A program made the translations under genes and the position numbers. This document shows, in pieces, positions 1 to 11,515 of a stretch of DNA of 64,000 nt. The notes beneath the pieces are model-generated. The model saw only the letters and a list, made by a program, of their open reading frames with translations. It did not search any database and was not told the DNA's origin. The stretch is from NCBI GenBank assembly GCA_963573385.1, contig CAUYLG010071387.1, positions 1 to 64,000 on the forward strand. The letters are read 5' to 3'. The DNA is from Cacajao melanocephalus. Its lineage: Eukaryota; Chordata; Mammalia; Primates; Pitheciidae. The first letter of the stretch is position 1. Each line of letters starts with the position of its first letter.

Positions 1-32
1 GTCTAGCCTGGGTGACAGAGACTCCATCTCAA

Positions 33-63
<31 letters not shown>
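1..63 (+). mobile_element. Alu 3' end with (AAT)n tail
   Basis: The window opens inside the right end of an Alu: the familiar end of the right monomer (CTGGGTGACAGAGACTCC) is followed by an A-rich tail that has become an AAT trinucleotide array (about 33-63). The Alu body lies outside the window to the left. It sits directly against minus-strand L1 sequence, so it probably inserted into that L1. Confidence 0.93.
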
Positions 64-65
<2 letters not shown>

Positions 66-1585
66 TGCCATTCTGACTGGTTTGAGATGGTATCTCATTG
101 TGGTTTTGATTTGCATTTCTCTGATGATCAGTGATGTTGAGCTGTTTTTCATATGTTTGTCAGCAGTGTAAATATCTTCTTTTGAGCAGTGTCTGTTCAT
201 ATTCTTTGCCCTCTTTTTGATCAAGTTGTTGGTTTTTTGTTTTGTTTTGTAAATTCGTTTAAGTTCCTTGTAAATTCGTTTAAGTTCCTTGTAAATTCTG
301 GATATTAGATCTTTGTCAGATGGGTAGATTGCAAAAATTTTCTCCTATTCTGTAGGTTGCCTATTCACTCTGATGATAGTTTCTTTTGCTGTGCAGAAGC
401 TCTTTAGTTTAATTAGAACCCATTTGTCAATTTTGATTTTTGTTTCAATTGCTTTTGGCATTTTTGTCATGAAGTCTTTATCCAAGCCCATGTCTTGAAT
501 GGTACTTCCTAGATTTTCTTCTAGTGTTTTGTGGTTTTACATTTAAGTCCTTGATCCATCTTGAGTTAATTTTTCCAAAAAGTGTAAGGCAGGAGTCCAG
601 TTTCAGTTTTCTGCATATAACTAGCCAGATTTCCCAGCACCATATATTAAATAGGAGATCCTTTCTCCATTGCTTTTTTTGGTCAGGTTTGTTGAATATC
701 AGATGGTTGTAGATGTGTGGTGGTATTTCTGAGGTCTCTGTTCTGTGCCATTGGTCTGTATGTCTGCTTTGGTACCAGTACCACACTGTTTTGGTTGCTG
801 TAGCCTTGTAGTGTAGTTTGAATAGTGTGGTTTGTAGTGCAGTTTGTAGCATGATTCCTCCAGCTTTGTTATTTTTGCTTAGGATTGTCTTGGCTTATAC
901 AGCGTGTTTTTGATTCCACATGAAATTTAAAATAGTTTTTTTATAATCCTAGGAAGAGCGTCAATGGTAGTTTGATGGGAATAGCATTCAATCTATACAT
1001 AAATTTGGACAGAATGACCATTTTCACAATATTGATTCTTCCAATCCATGAGAATGGAATGTTTTTCTATTTGTTTGTGTCCTCTCTTTTTTCCTTGAGG
1101 AGTGGTTTGTAGTTCTTCTGGAAGAGGTCCTTCACATCCCTTATTAGCTGTATTCTTAGGAATTTTATTCTCTTTGTAGCAATTATGAATGGAAGTTCCT
1201 TCATCATTTGGCTCTCTACTTGTCTATTGTTGGTGTAAAGGAATTCCTGTGATTTTTGCACAGTGATTTTGTATCCCAAGACTTTGCTGAAGTTGCTTAT
1301 CAGTTTAAGCAGCTTTTGGGCAGAGATACGGGGTTTTCTAATTATAACATCAGATCGTCTGCAAACAGAGACAATTTGTCTTGCTCTCTTTCTATTTGAA
1401 TACACTTTATTTCTATTTCCTGATTGCCCTGGCCAGAACTTTTGATACTATGTTAAATAGGAGTGGTGAGAGAGGGCATCCTCGTCTTGTACCAGCTTTC
1501 AAAGGGAACGCTTCCAGCTTTTGCCCATTCAATATGATATTGGCTGTGGGTTTCTTAAATAGCTCTTATTATTTTGAGATAAGTT
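64..1585 (-). mobile_element. L1 fragment, ORF2 reverse transcriptase to C-terminal region (decayed)
   Basis: Reading the minus strand from 1585 to 64 gives successive parts of LINE-1 ORF2, the endonuclease and reverse transcriptase protein that copies L1 RNA into DNA. Recognisable blocks are the region around the catalytic FADD motif (codons at 1351-1368), the stretch ending in [11 protein letters not shown] (about 1070-1405), the [12 protein letters not shown] block (about 740-800), and the [13 protein letters not shown] block near 75-125. Several frames are needed to follow it, and a stop codon (1342-1344) lies just after the FADD frame, so it is a dead copy. The 3' UTR is missing here, presumably left of the Alu at the window edge. 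The right boundary near 1585 is approximate. The family looks like primate L1P/L1MA; the subfamily is not assigned. Confidence 0.93.
249..290. repeat. 21-nt tandem duplication inside the L1
   Basis: The 21-base unit starting GTAAATTCGTTTAAG occurs at 249-269 and again immediately at 270-290 with no mismatch; intact L1s carry the related sequence once. It looks like a local slippage duplication after the L1 inserted. Confidence 0.9.
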
Positions 1586-2205
1586 CCATCCAATGGAACT
1601 GCCATTTTTGGTAAAATATTTTTGTAGGTCCATTTACTATTGCTTTGTAAATAAGTTTTCTTTCAGAAAACATAATTCTTTTTATTTTAATACTATTTGA
1701 TTTTATTATAATTCAACCATGTGTGAGTGTTCTATTCACCCTATTTAAGGCTTGGAGGATTCAGTCAAGCTAAAAAAAATCAGACTTTCATGTAGATGAG
1801 AAATTTCTGAGTGCTATATTTTGCCTTCCTTATTCTCCCTCTTCTTTCATGTAAAACACTCTGATTTCATCATGTCTCCTAAAACCTCTTTTCCTTGTCC
1901 TTACCATTTTGTATGACCACAGCTGATTTGCTGCCCTTTGTCTTACAATTAAGAAATTCACTCTTTATATCAAATTTCATCATAAATCCAATAGGATTTA
2001 TTTTTATTTCAATAATTTTGTGTTTTGTTTTTTAGAAATGTGTTTGGTTGTTTTTCAACAGTGTCTCTAACTATACCATACCACTCTACATATACCATAC
2101 TTAGAACATTTATTATTTTTTATCATATAAACATTTTAAAATTCACGTATTTTAAATTCACTTTTGAATTAATTATATCCAGTTCTCTTCTTTTTGGTAT
2201 GCTTG
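1586..2205. other. Unassigned AT-rich DNA
   Basis: No gene and no repeat that I recognise. An 87-codon open frame begins near 2025, but its translation is low-complexity (rich in F, S, L and I) and shows no domain. Confidence 0.6.
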
Positions 2206-2252
2206 CTTTCTCTCTCTCTCTCTCTGTCTCTTTCTCTGTCTCTCTTCTCTGT
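2206..2252. repeat. (TC)n / (CTCTGT)n pyrimidine microsatellite
   Basis: About 47 bases of nearly pure CT dinucleotides interrupted by TGTCTC and TTCTCT units. Confidence 0.9.
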
Positions 2253-4137
2253 CAATTTTTCACTTCATACATGCTTTATAATTTTTAAAATTTAAATTTC
2301 ATCTGCATCAGGAGCTATATCCTATGAAAGTTCTGTTTTTCCTAGGTTGTAAGAGTGTCATTTCAGAAACAGTCAACTCTAATAGACCTTTTCTTTGAAC
2401 TACTTTGGGGTGTGGATTGTGAACTCTGACTTCAGTGAAGGGAGGAAAGCCTGAGATGATGATTTCTTTTGGGTCACTCTTTCTGCGCATGACCTCAGGC
2501 AGGCTTAAGATTTTGAGCCATTTTTCTCTGCTTTTAGGAGTTTGTATAGTTTCATAAACGGGTCAGACCTTATCAACCTTGGTTTTATGCAGCAGCTCAT
2601 TTCTAATTCTCAGCACAAAGAGTTTCCTCCACTTACAGTGGTAGAGTCCAAGGCTCAGCCAGTAATAATGCCCATAAGCCCCTGGGCATCAGTTTCCACT
2701 CACAGCTCCAATGTTAAGTTCTCTCTTTATTTAGAGATTTTTTTTTCTTGTTTATATTTTGAGCTCAACTATATGTTTAATGTGTAGTTGTTATATTTTA
2801 AATGGCATTTCTGTATGTTTGAAATAAGAAAGATGATTTTCTGGATCAGTTCAGTCCAGCTATTTAATGGAAAGAAACTTCATATTTACATGAAATATTC
2901 TAACTGTCAATTTAAGCTTCAGTCTTCCATGAAGAATGATTTCCTTGAGGGCAAGGACTATATTGTATTGATCCGTGTTTCTATTTGTTAAACGGATAAA
3001 CTTATCACCTATGTCCTCATCTTACTTTTGCTATTTTCTAGTGTTTCTAAATTTGGCTGGCAGCTGATCATTTTTGCAACATTTAGTTGCTACAACACAA
3101 ACATATGAAAACCACAGTGACCTTTACTGTTTGGTGGGGTTTAATGAAGCTTTGTCTGAATGATGGTTTGAAATCCAGATGTAGAAAGCAGACTTTCCCA
3201 GTCACTGTTATTAGGAGGAAATGAAAACAGAAGCATAATTATAATGTATGTCTTTAGTAAAGCTGCTGCCTGGGATTAGAAGTAGGCTTCTTTTTATTGA
3301 AAATGTTAAATAGTTGCTCCAAAAGTTCAATGAATCAATTAACATTTCTTCTTTGTATTTAGGTCTACATTTTTGGGGGGAAGAAAGTTGAAAGTATTTT
3401 GTATATATCCTATTCTTAGCAAGAAAGCACAGGTTTTCATTCTTAAAACAAGATTGAGCAATATAATTTTATTAAATATTTTCAAAAAGTCTCAATCCAG
3501 TAGAATAATATTGTTTTAATTTGTCAACTCTAGTAGACGTTTCTATGTTTACGGTTACCTATAAGAACTCCTATGAAGGTTCGAAAGATACAGGCATAAT
3601 TATCTTTTGAGTATAGCACGTGGTTAGATTGTGATAATATCCCTTTAGATGATAAGTAGCAATACAGTTTTATGCCTTTTCAAGGATCATGATGAAATTA
3701 GTACAATTTTCAGGTAACTGCCCCTTTAATTCTATTGTAAGAATTAAATTAGAATTTATCATTTTTTTCTTAATCCACATGGTTTACAATGCCTTCTCAG
3801 TTGCCTGCATGCTCCAATCAGCCAAGAAGATATCATAGAGCTTTTTTTCTATAGCCTCTTTTAAGAAGGTGAGTACATTGAAAATGATTTTTCAAATTAT
3901 GCCTCTGCATCTTAGAATATTTTTCACAGGACTAACAGCTTTAAAATAAATATGGTTGGGTTTATACTGGAATATGACCCACCATAAACAAAATTTTATA
4001 GTTCATATCCACCAGTGAAACTTCTTTCAACAAGAATGGATAAAACTCAAGATCTCAACAGGCTAATCTAAATTTCTACTCTAACCAGACAAGAACAAAT
4101 CTATTCTGAGATTGGCAAATGCTCAGCAAGACAAAAT
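2253..4137. other. Unassigned DNA, with a possible L2 3' end at 2935-2990
   Basis: No gene is visible. At about 2938-2985 a 'CCTTGAGGGCAAGGACTAT' block resembles the 3' end of the old LINE L2 on the plus strand; this is weak because it is short. The part from 3000 to 4137 has no recognisable repeat and could be unique sequence. Confidence 0.5.
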
Positions 4138-4335
4138 CCAGTCCATGGATTTTTTGTTAATAAAGTTTTATTGGAACACTGATATGGCTATTTGTTTCTG
4201 TAATAACTAGGGCCACTTTCTGCCTATATTAGTGGATTGAGAAGTTGCAAATGTTGCAACAGAGATGTATGACCCACAAAGAAGGAAATATATACTATCA
4301 GATTCTTTACAGAAAAAGTTTCATATGCCTCCTTT
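4138..4335 (-). mobile_element. Non-autonomous hAT-Charlie-type DNA transposon (MER family)
   Basis: The strand shown carries the widespread MER sequence that begins near AATAAAGTTTTATTGGAACA, passes through a block ending in GACCCACAAAG, and ends near TTACAGAAAAAGTTT. Its reverse complement is the usual 'cag..ctttttctgtaaagggccagatagt' end. It is an old, non-coding copy about 200 bp long. I am confident of the hAT-type repeat but not of the exact MER number. Confidence 0.8.
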
Positions 4336-4469
4336 AATTCACTTATGGCACCATTGGGGTCAAATTTCTTAAATTAATTAATGCGTAAGAAAATCTTCCA
4401 CTGGCATGGCTTTGCAATTCTAGAGTCATATTAGCTAACTGCTTGAACAGATGTGGTGATAGTATTACT

Positions 4470-4815
4470 GTTCAAAACATTTGCTGTGCCTTTCTGGGAA
4501 GAGAATTATATTTTCTGGCTTCTTTAACATCAACCCTGGTCATATAACTTCTTTGTCCAATGAACTGTGAATTGAATAATATGTTTCACCTCCAGGAAGA
4601 AGCTTTAAAATCCAATGCTTGACTTAACATGCACCTTTTTTCATCTGCAAGGAGACTGGTGACATCTTAGAGGTTGTTCTGTCAGACTGAGCCCCCCAGT
4701 GACAGTAACATGGAATAGAGCTGCAGGAGACCCACAATAGACAACAGCATGGATGAGAAATAAACCTTTGTTATGTGAATACCGCTGAGACTTTGGGGTG
4801 TCACTATACAATAAG
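4470..4815 (+). mobile_element. Old LTR, MLT1-like (ERVL-MaLR), or an L1MC-type 3' end
   Basis: Blocks recalling a widely repeated family are visible in order: TTTGTCCAATGAACTGTGAA (4550-4570), the AGAAGCTTTAAAATCCAATG block, the CAGACTGAGCCCCCCAGTGA block (about 4684), and an AATAAACCTTTGTTATG end (4760-4775) followed by CGCTGAGACTTTGGGGTGTC. The layout matches the 3' half of MLT1-type LTRs, with a polyadenylation signal AATAAA followed by a 'GCCACTGAGATTTGGGG'-like end. The same family appears in reverse at 34745-35085 and 53443-54215. Confidence 0.55.
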
Positions 4816-5459
4816 TAAACTAGAGTTGACTAATAACAAATTCGTAGAAAGAAGATGTTTTGTTTCTTTGAGACAATAGAAAGCTAGAGAGATCAAATAG
4901 GCAAATCAGCACCAAATAAATGGATGAATTTTTTTAAAAGTCTGAATCTAAATGAAAAACAATTTTTAAACTCTCTCTTTTCAATCAGCCATTTTCATAT
5001 CTACTAAACAGTATCAGAATAAATTAAACAGAGAACACAACTTTAAACATGTATAAGCTGAAATAAAAATAAGAATTGCTATGCTTCAACAATGCAAAGT
5101 TAAAGATAAACCTAACTTTTTACATGTCTATTGTACATATGCAATAAAGAAATATGTTCAATTTTGTTACTTGACAAGCCAGATTTATGTCTACTTTATT
5201 CTTTCCTTATTCATATACTAGTATCTAAAATAAATTTAAACTAATTTTAGAAATATCACAAATGTAGAAGAGATACATTTCTGGACCAATTGTCATAACT
5301 GATTTCAAAACTTTAAAAGTGAAAAACTAAAATAGCAAATAAACCTATGAAAAGTCTATATATAATAGATATATTAATTAATTAATGCAAATATACCTAT
5401 TTCTCCTAAACAATAGGATATAATCTTAATGCTTAGTATCAACAAACATATATAAATAT
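4816..5459. other. Unassigned AT-rich DNA
   Basis: No gene and no clear repeat seen. Confidence 0.5.
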
Positions 5460-6085
5460 AGGTACCTTGCCACCCCCCCAGCATACATTGCTGGTGAAAT
5501 GGTAAAATGGTAGAATCTTTCTGAGAGACCATATGATATCTTATATCAAGGATTATTATAATGTTCATTACAATTGATCAAACAAGTCTACAACTAGGAA
5601 TTTATTTTATGGAAACAAGCATATGTGAAAACATTAATTTGTAACTGGTAATAAAAAATTGAAAATAACATGCTAATTAAAATGTGGAACTGTTTAAATC
5701 ATCATGTCAGATCTTTGCATGGAATTTTATTTAGCAACTACAAGTGAGATAATAGAAAAATAATAAAGTGGAACTAAAGTTACAGTAGATTTTAAACAAA
5801 ACAATGTACACTAAGATAAAAATCATTTTATATATTCATAGTATGATTACATATTACACTTACATAGCATGAATCATAGTATGATTACATATTAGCATAG
5901 GAAGTACTTTAGAAGATATGTACAAAAGAGTGACTAAGGACTAACTGTGAATTGTTAAAGATGATATTTAATTTCTTTTTCTTCTCTTTATTTTCTAATT
6001 TGTCTTTAATGTGCAAATTCTTCAGGTGAATAACTACAACATAAACTAGTAAAAACCAACAAAAGTAATTAACAGTGTAGCAGAA
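5460..6085 (+). mobile_element. Old L1M/HAL1-type fragment, ORF2 C-terminus to 3' UTR
   Basis: The order of weakly conserved blocks follows the 3' end of old L1s: a 'CATTGCTGGTGAAATGGTAAAATGG' block near 5485, 'CAAGTCTACAACTAGGAATTTA' near 5583, a 'CATGGAATTTTATTTAGCAA' block near 5718, and a T-rich 'TTATTTTCTAATTTGTCTTTAATG' segment near 5990. A 20-base piece (CATAGTATGATTACATATTA) is repeated at 5837-5856 and 5875-5894 within it. No open frame survives. Confidence 0.65.
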
Positions 6086-6100
6086 AAAATACATGTCACT

Positions 6101-7240
6101 AAGACCTAACACCATAAAAACCCTAGAAGAAACTTAGGCAATACCATTCAGGACAAAGGCATGAGCAAGGACTTCATGACTGAAACACCAAAAGCAATGG
6201 CAACAAAAGCCAAAATACACAAATGGGATCTAATTAAGCTAAAGAAAAAGAAACTATCAGAGTGAACTGGCAACCAACAGAATGGAAAAAAAAATTTTGC
6301 AATCTACGCATCTGACAAAAGGCTAATATCTAGAATCTACAAAGAACTGAAACAAATTTACAAGAAAAAAACAAACAACCCCATCAAAAAGTGGGCAAAG
6401 GCTATGAACAAGACACTTCTCAAAAGAAGACATTTATGCAGCCAACTAAACTATATGAAAAAAAGCTCCTCATCACTGGTCATTAGAGAAATGCAAATTA
6501 AAACCACAGTGAGATACCATCTCATGCCAGTTAGAATGGCCATCATTAAAAAATCAGGAGACAACAGATGCTGGAGAGGATGTGGAGAAATAGGAATGCT
6601 TTTACACTTGGTGGGAGTGTAAATTAGTTCAACCATTATGGAAGACAGTGTGGTGATTCCTCAAGGATCTAGAAGTAGAAATACCATTTGACCCAGCAAT
6701 CCCATTACTGGGTATATGCCCAAAGGATTATAAATCATTCTGTAATAAAGATACATGCACGTGTATGTTTACTGCAGCACTGTTCACAATAGCAAAGACT
6801 TGGAATCTACCCAAATGCCCATCAATGATACACTGAATAAAGAAAATGTGGCACATATACACTTGGAATACTATGCAGCCATAAAAAAGGATAAGTTCAT
6901 GTCCTTTGCAGGGACATGGATAAAGCTGGAAACCAGTATTCTCAGCAAACTGACACAAGAACAGAAAACCAAACACCACATGTTCTCACTCATAAGTGAG
7001 TGTTGAACAATTAGAACACATGGACACAGAGAGGGGACCATCACACACCAGATCAGGGTTGGGGGGATATGGGAGGGATAGCAAGGAGTTGGGGCTAGGG
7101 GAGGGATAGCATTAGGAGAAATACCTAATGTAGATGATGGGGTGATGGATACAGCAAACCACCATGGCACGTGCATACCTATATAACAAATCTGCACATT
7201 CTGCACATGTACCCTAGAACTTAAAGTATAATTTAAAAAA
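6101..7240 (+). mobile_element. 5'-truncated primate L1 (L1P), ORF2 C-terminal third plus 3' UTR
   Basis: This copy begins at the ORF2 block ending in CCATAAAAACCCTAGAAG and continues to an A-rich tail at 7233-7240. Two ORF2 pieces remain open: codons at 6404-6622 ([16 protein letters not shown] block) and 6755-7006. The latter ends at the natural ORF2 stop after EQKTKHHMFSLI. The 3' UTR (7007-7232) carries the usual GGGAGGGATAGCATTAGGAG and TGCACATGTACCCTAGAAC blocks. The 5' flank (AAAAAATACATGT, 6085-6096) and the 3' flank (AAAAAAACATGT, 7235-7246) look like an imperfect target site duplication. This is a dead-on-arrival copy. Confidence 0.95.
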
Positions 7241-7476
7241 ACATGTTACATATAATATCTAAGACATAATTTCTCTGTATATATAACTTTCCTGTTTATA
7301 TATAATTAGTTCTATATACATACATACACATATGTGCACATATATATCTCCCAAAATATTTCCAGAAATATTACACATTATATATATTCAAATCTGTGAT
7401 GAGAAATGCCACAAACTTATACAAATAGAAAAATAATATTTAGCATATCAAATTAGAAAATACTTAAATATACATA
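7241..7476. other. AT-rich spacer between two opposed L1 3' ends
   Basis: The spacer is very AT-rich with TATATA and CATACATACACATATG runs (7275-7345). No gene. Confidence 0.7.
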
Positions 7477-8267
7477 TTTTAACTTTTATTTTAGGTTTAG
7501 AGATACATGTGCAGGTTTATTTTATGGGTAAATTGCGTGTCATGGGGATTTCGTGTACAGATTATCTCATCACTCATGAGATAAAGGATAGTACCCAATA
7601 GGCAGTTTTCTGATCCTCAACCTCCTCCCTCTGTCCAACCTCAAGTAGGCCCCAGTGTTCTTTATTCTCTTCTTGTGCCCAATGTAGTCAATGTTTAGCT
7701 CCCACTTGCAGATGAGAACATACAGTATTTGGTTTTCTGTTCCTGTGTTAGTTCACTCAGGATAATGGCCTGGTCCAGCTTCCTCCATGTTGCTGCAAAG
7801 GACATGATCTCTTTCTTTTTCATGACTGTGTAATATTCTTTGGTGCATACATGGCACATTTTCTTTGTCCAGTGCACCATTGATGGGCATTTAGGCTGAT
7901 TCCATGTCTTTGCTATTATGTATAGTTCTGTGATGAATATATGCATGCATGTGTCTTTATGGCAGAATGATTTATATTTCTCTGGGTATGTAACCAATAA
8001 TGGGATTGCTGGGACCAATGGTAATTCAGCTTTGAGTTCTTTGAGAAATTGCCAACTGCTTTCCACAATGGCTGAACTAATTTACATTCCCACCAGCATG
8101 TATAAGCATTTCCTTTTCTCTACAGCCCTGCCAGCATCTGTTATATTTTTACTTTTTAGTGGCAGCCATTCTGACTGATGTGAGATAGTATGTCATTGTG
8201 GTTTTGATTTGCATTTCTGTAATGATTAGCGATGTTGAGGATTTTTTTTTATATGCTTGTTGGCCAC
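7477..8267 (-). mobile_element. 5'-truncated L1 (L1PB/L1MA type), ORF2 C-terminus plus 3' UTR
   Basis: On the minus strand the copy runs from about 8267 (ORF2) to 7477 (3' end). An open stretch of 123 codons (8066-7695) is the ORF2 C-terminus, with a QEQKTKYCMFS end close to the expected stop. The 3' UTR (7694-7477) has the complement of the AGATACATGTGCAGGTTTA block. The recognisable 5' end is abrupt near 8267. Its 3' end faces the 6101-7240 copy, so the two form a tail-to-tail pair. Confidence 0.93.
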
Positions 8268-8514
8268 ATTATTAAATATTTTTAAAATAAATAAAAAACC
8301 ATATAAATTATCTCTAAACTAGTGAAAGTTATATATAAACATATAAATTACATACTTTTAATCTTCTTTAAATATGCTAATAATTTTTTGATAATAATTA
8401 AAATTATTGAGGAAAATATTGATGTGTCTAAATATGTATTTTTACAATTTAAAATATATTATGTTACCTTTTTTACTTAAAAAGTTATTCTTACAATTTT
8501 TTTCTTAAAATTAT

Positions 8515-8830
8515 ATTCCTTTACTGAGGTATGATTGGCATACAGAAGGCTAGACATATTTAATATGTACATCTTAGTGAGTTTAGAACTTTGCATACAC
8601 CCCTGAAACCAACTTTACGATCGATGCCACAAATCTATCTAATTTTTCCAAAAGATTTCTCCTGCCCTATTTATTTATTATTACTTATGATAGCACTTAA
8701 CATAAGATCTACCCTCTTACCACATTTTTAAATCCATAATACAATATTGTTAACGGCTGACAATATGCTGTATCTCTAAGACTTCTTCATCTTGTATATT
8801 GAAGCTCAATTGCGACCGTATTAGTACGTT
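8515..8830 (-). mobile_element. Old L1M 3' UTR fragment
   Basis: Blocks such as TTTACTGAGGTATGATTGGC (8520), a block ending in CACCCCTGAAACCAACTTTA near 8598, and AATACAATATTGTTAAC with a downstream ATGCTGTATCTCTAAGACTT match the reversed 3' region of old L1M elements. The copy is diverged and non-coding. Confidence 0.7.
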
Positions 8831-9002
8831 GTTCAAAAATCCCCAATGGCTCTCCATTAAATACTGACAAACCCAAATGTCTTTGCCTACTCTTCAATAT
8901 TTCCCAAATTATTTTTCCAATTTTAATCCCATTAGTTCCTTTTATGCATCCCAGTTCCCAGTAACAGCAAATTATTGCTTCTTATACATTCCCTTTGATT
9001 TT

Positions 9003-9170
9003 TTTATTACTTTTTTATTTTTATAGATTTCCTTAGAAAAAGAGGGAAATCAGTACAGGTACAGATTTCTGATATGCATATATTGCAAAGTAGTGAAGTC
9101 TGGGCTTTTAGTTTATCCATCACCCAAATGGCGACTCTACTACCCCAATCAGTAATTTTCGCTTATGTCA
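9003..9170 (-). mobile_element. L1MB-type 3' end fragment
   Basis: A TTTTTATAGATTT start, ATATGCATATATTGCAAAGT, and a GTGAAGTCTGGGCTTTTAGT block followed by CCATCACCCAAATGG correspond to the reversed 3' UTR of an L1MB-like element, about 160 bp long. Confidence 0.75.
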
Positions 9171-9825
9171 AATATATCATGGTTAAAAATCAAGTTAAAA
9201 ATATATGTACTACATTTGATAAATTGATTTAAAAAAAAACCCTTTTTGACATAGGACAAAACTAGGCAGTTCAGAAAAGATAAAATGTAACAAAAAGAAA
9301 AATGTTCAACTCAGAAAAGAAGCATAAATTTAGATTGAAACATATAAATATATTAAAGCAGCAACACGTATGATGGAAATCAATAAAAAGCAGGTTGCAA
9401 ACAGCTAGCAAGAAAATTCACATCTGTGTATATTATGAAGCAACCTTTCTGGAAGACAAATTTGGCACTATGTATCAACAGCCATGGCTACATAATATAC
9501 CTACACCTAGCAATCAACAATATGGATTTTAAAAACACTTTAGTATTTTCCTATGAAAATGTATGTGTATGCATTATCAAATATTGAGAATAACGAGTGA
9601 AGTAATGAAAAATAGGAAAAGCATCTGTAACCACATGTCTGAGGTGTATTTATCACTGCCAATCTGCTAATAATAGGATGTTTTCGCTTCTACCTCTTCA
9701 TGTCTCTCCTCACTCTTTCTGTTTATCCCCAGCCTCTTCTCCACTCCCTCCCTTTCTCTTACCTAGCCTTTATTTATATAGCATCAGATTATGAGCTTTA
9801 ATCTTTCTGATATGTCTCCGGATTT
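9171..9825 (+). mobile_element. Possible old L1M ORF2 relic (9430-9610) in otherwise unassigned DNA
   Basis: Around 9440-9500 a 'CTTTCTGGAAGACAAATTTGGC' block followed by 'ACTATGTATCAACAGCC' resembles the plus-strand ORF2 C-terminal region of old L1s. The rest of the interval shows nothing recognisable. Confidence 0.4.
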
Positions 9826-9829
9826 CATC

Positions 9830-10400
9830 ATACAGAAGTATTACAATATGTAACCATTCCAACAATGCTCAGTTCTGTTGTTTTATCAAAATTTTGCTAA
9901 CTATAAATAACTAGCCAAATTTTTGTACATAAATCTTTACTCATATCTATGCTTTCTGATAACAAATATTTAAAGGTGGAAATGCTGCATCAAATGGTCT
10001 AAATACATATTAATACCAAACAGGTATAGATATAAATACATACAAAGATAAATACACATATGTTGTTCTAAGACGTATCAATATGTATCAACAGAAAATG
10101 TAACAAGATAAAAGGTCTCCCTCCTTTCCCCACACCCCATTCCCTTGTTTCTCTGTTACTCAGTCATACTACAAAGAGACAATTGTTTTGGACAGGTCCT
10201 TGTGTATTATATTATCAGAAATCTCACACACATACACATGCATGCACACAAGAGATGATACAAAATTAATCAGTGATATGTTTTCTGATCATAAAACGGG
10301 TTATTTTGTTCTTTTTCCTGATTTCACGATTATAGAACATATGGTTGTAAAATGATCATCCTTAATATAACCCACCTGCCTGCTGAACAGCACGTTTTTA
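9830..10400 (-). mobile_element. Old L1M 3' UTR fragments (reverse)
   Basis: Diverged blocks matching the reversed L1M 3' UTR include 'TTTTTGTACATAAATCTTTACTC' near 9920, 'GGTGGAAATGCTGCATCAAATGG' near 9976, and the pyrimidine-rich 'CTCCCTCCTTTCCCCACACC' near 10118 followed by 'GACAGGTCCTTGTGTATTAT'. They may be parts of one element in shuffled order or two insertions. A short CA-rich run lies at 10223-10245. Confidence 0.5.
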
Positions 10401-11139
10401 ACTTCCCCTGCTATGTCGTCCCAAGATTTTTACCAATGCAATTACGTATTTGAATTGCCAAAAAAAAAAAACAAAAAAAAACAGTATGAATGTTTCCTAG
10501 TACTTGCCAAATTTTTTTCATCAAGGTTGCCCAAATGAGAAACTGAAGACAATCTTCAGGGATTCACTAGGACTCATCAGAACCAGCATGTAGTTGTGTT
10601 TATGGCTAGGATTTCTTACATTAACACAGTGAGGGCACACAGTTGGAAACTGAGGACAAAGACACAGGTAGAGTCTGGAGGGATCCATGTGCAGGCTTCC
10701 TACACTCACCAATATTTGGCCTATTATTTATACATTTTGTATTTCACTAACATTTTAATTTGTTTAAATACATGTGTGTTTATGTATATACTCCTAAGCA
10801 TTTCAAAAGAAGACGTTTGTTTTCATGTTGGTTTTTTTTTTTAATGCTGTATTCATTTTTTAGAGGTAGGTATTTCAACAATTAAATATTTTTTATATTT
10901 ACAACCTCATATTATCATTCTCATCAATTTTAGGAATTTACATTAAGATAATACATAATTTTCTATATTCTAAACTAATAATGATTTTCGGACCTGCTAT
11001 CAATTTAATATATCTGGTTAATACTATGTAACAGGCATATTAATTACACACATGGATTTTAAGTCACGTCCTGATTTTAGAGTAGTTAAGATCTTTAAAA
11101 ATACTTACTTTAGGATTGTTTATAGTCACTCATATGATG
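10401..11139. other. Unassigned DNA with an A-rich tract at 10460-10483
   Basis: No gene is seen. The A-rich tract (A12 C A9) does not follow any SINE I can recognise. Confidence 0.5.
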
Positions 11140-11515
11140 AAAACAGAATGACATTCACCAAAATATTTATAGTAGAATTATTTAAAATACCAAACTGATA
11201 ATTAAATAAATGTCTAAAATCAGAGAAATACCTCAGTAAGATATAGTGAGTCTAAATCTTATGCAGCAATATAAAATAATTATTAACATATAATCACAAG
11301 GAGAATATTTATGAAAAATCATGGAATGAATAAAATAATAAAGAATATAACTATACTACAGATAGAACTTTCTAAAAGCCTGCTTGCATAAAGATAAACA
11401 CTGGAAGGATATACAAGGAAAAAATTGTAAAAGCATTTTAAAGGTTACTAGTAATAAGTTTGGAGGGAATTCTACTTTTTGTTTTCATACCCTTCAACCA
11501 AATTTGTTCTAAGGC
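11140..11515 (+). mobile_element. Old L1M ORF2 C-terminus/3' UTR relic
   Basis: Degraded blocks in plus orientation: 'AATATTTATAGTAGAATTATTT' near 11162, 'CTTATGCAGCAATATAAAAT' near 11258, 'AACACTGGAAGGATATACAAGG' near 11398, and the T-rich 'CTACTTTTTGTTTTCATACCC' near 11472. These occur in the same order in old L1M 3' ends. Confidence 0.6.

Noticed and set aside
478..852. 124-codon minus frame
   Set aside because: L1 ORF2 relic; frame is broken on both sides.
5374..5568. Hydrophobic 64-codon minus frame
   Set aside because: AT-rich DNA gives I/L/Y-rich frames by chance; no other support.
7695..8066. 123-codon minus frame resembling a protein C-terminus
   Set aside because: It is the L1 ORF2 C-terminus of a truncated copy, not a host gene.
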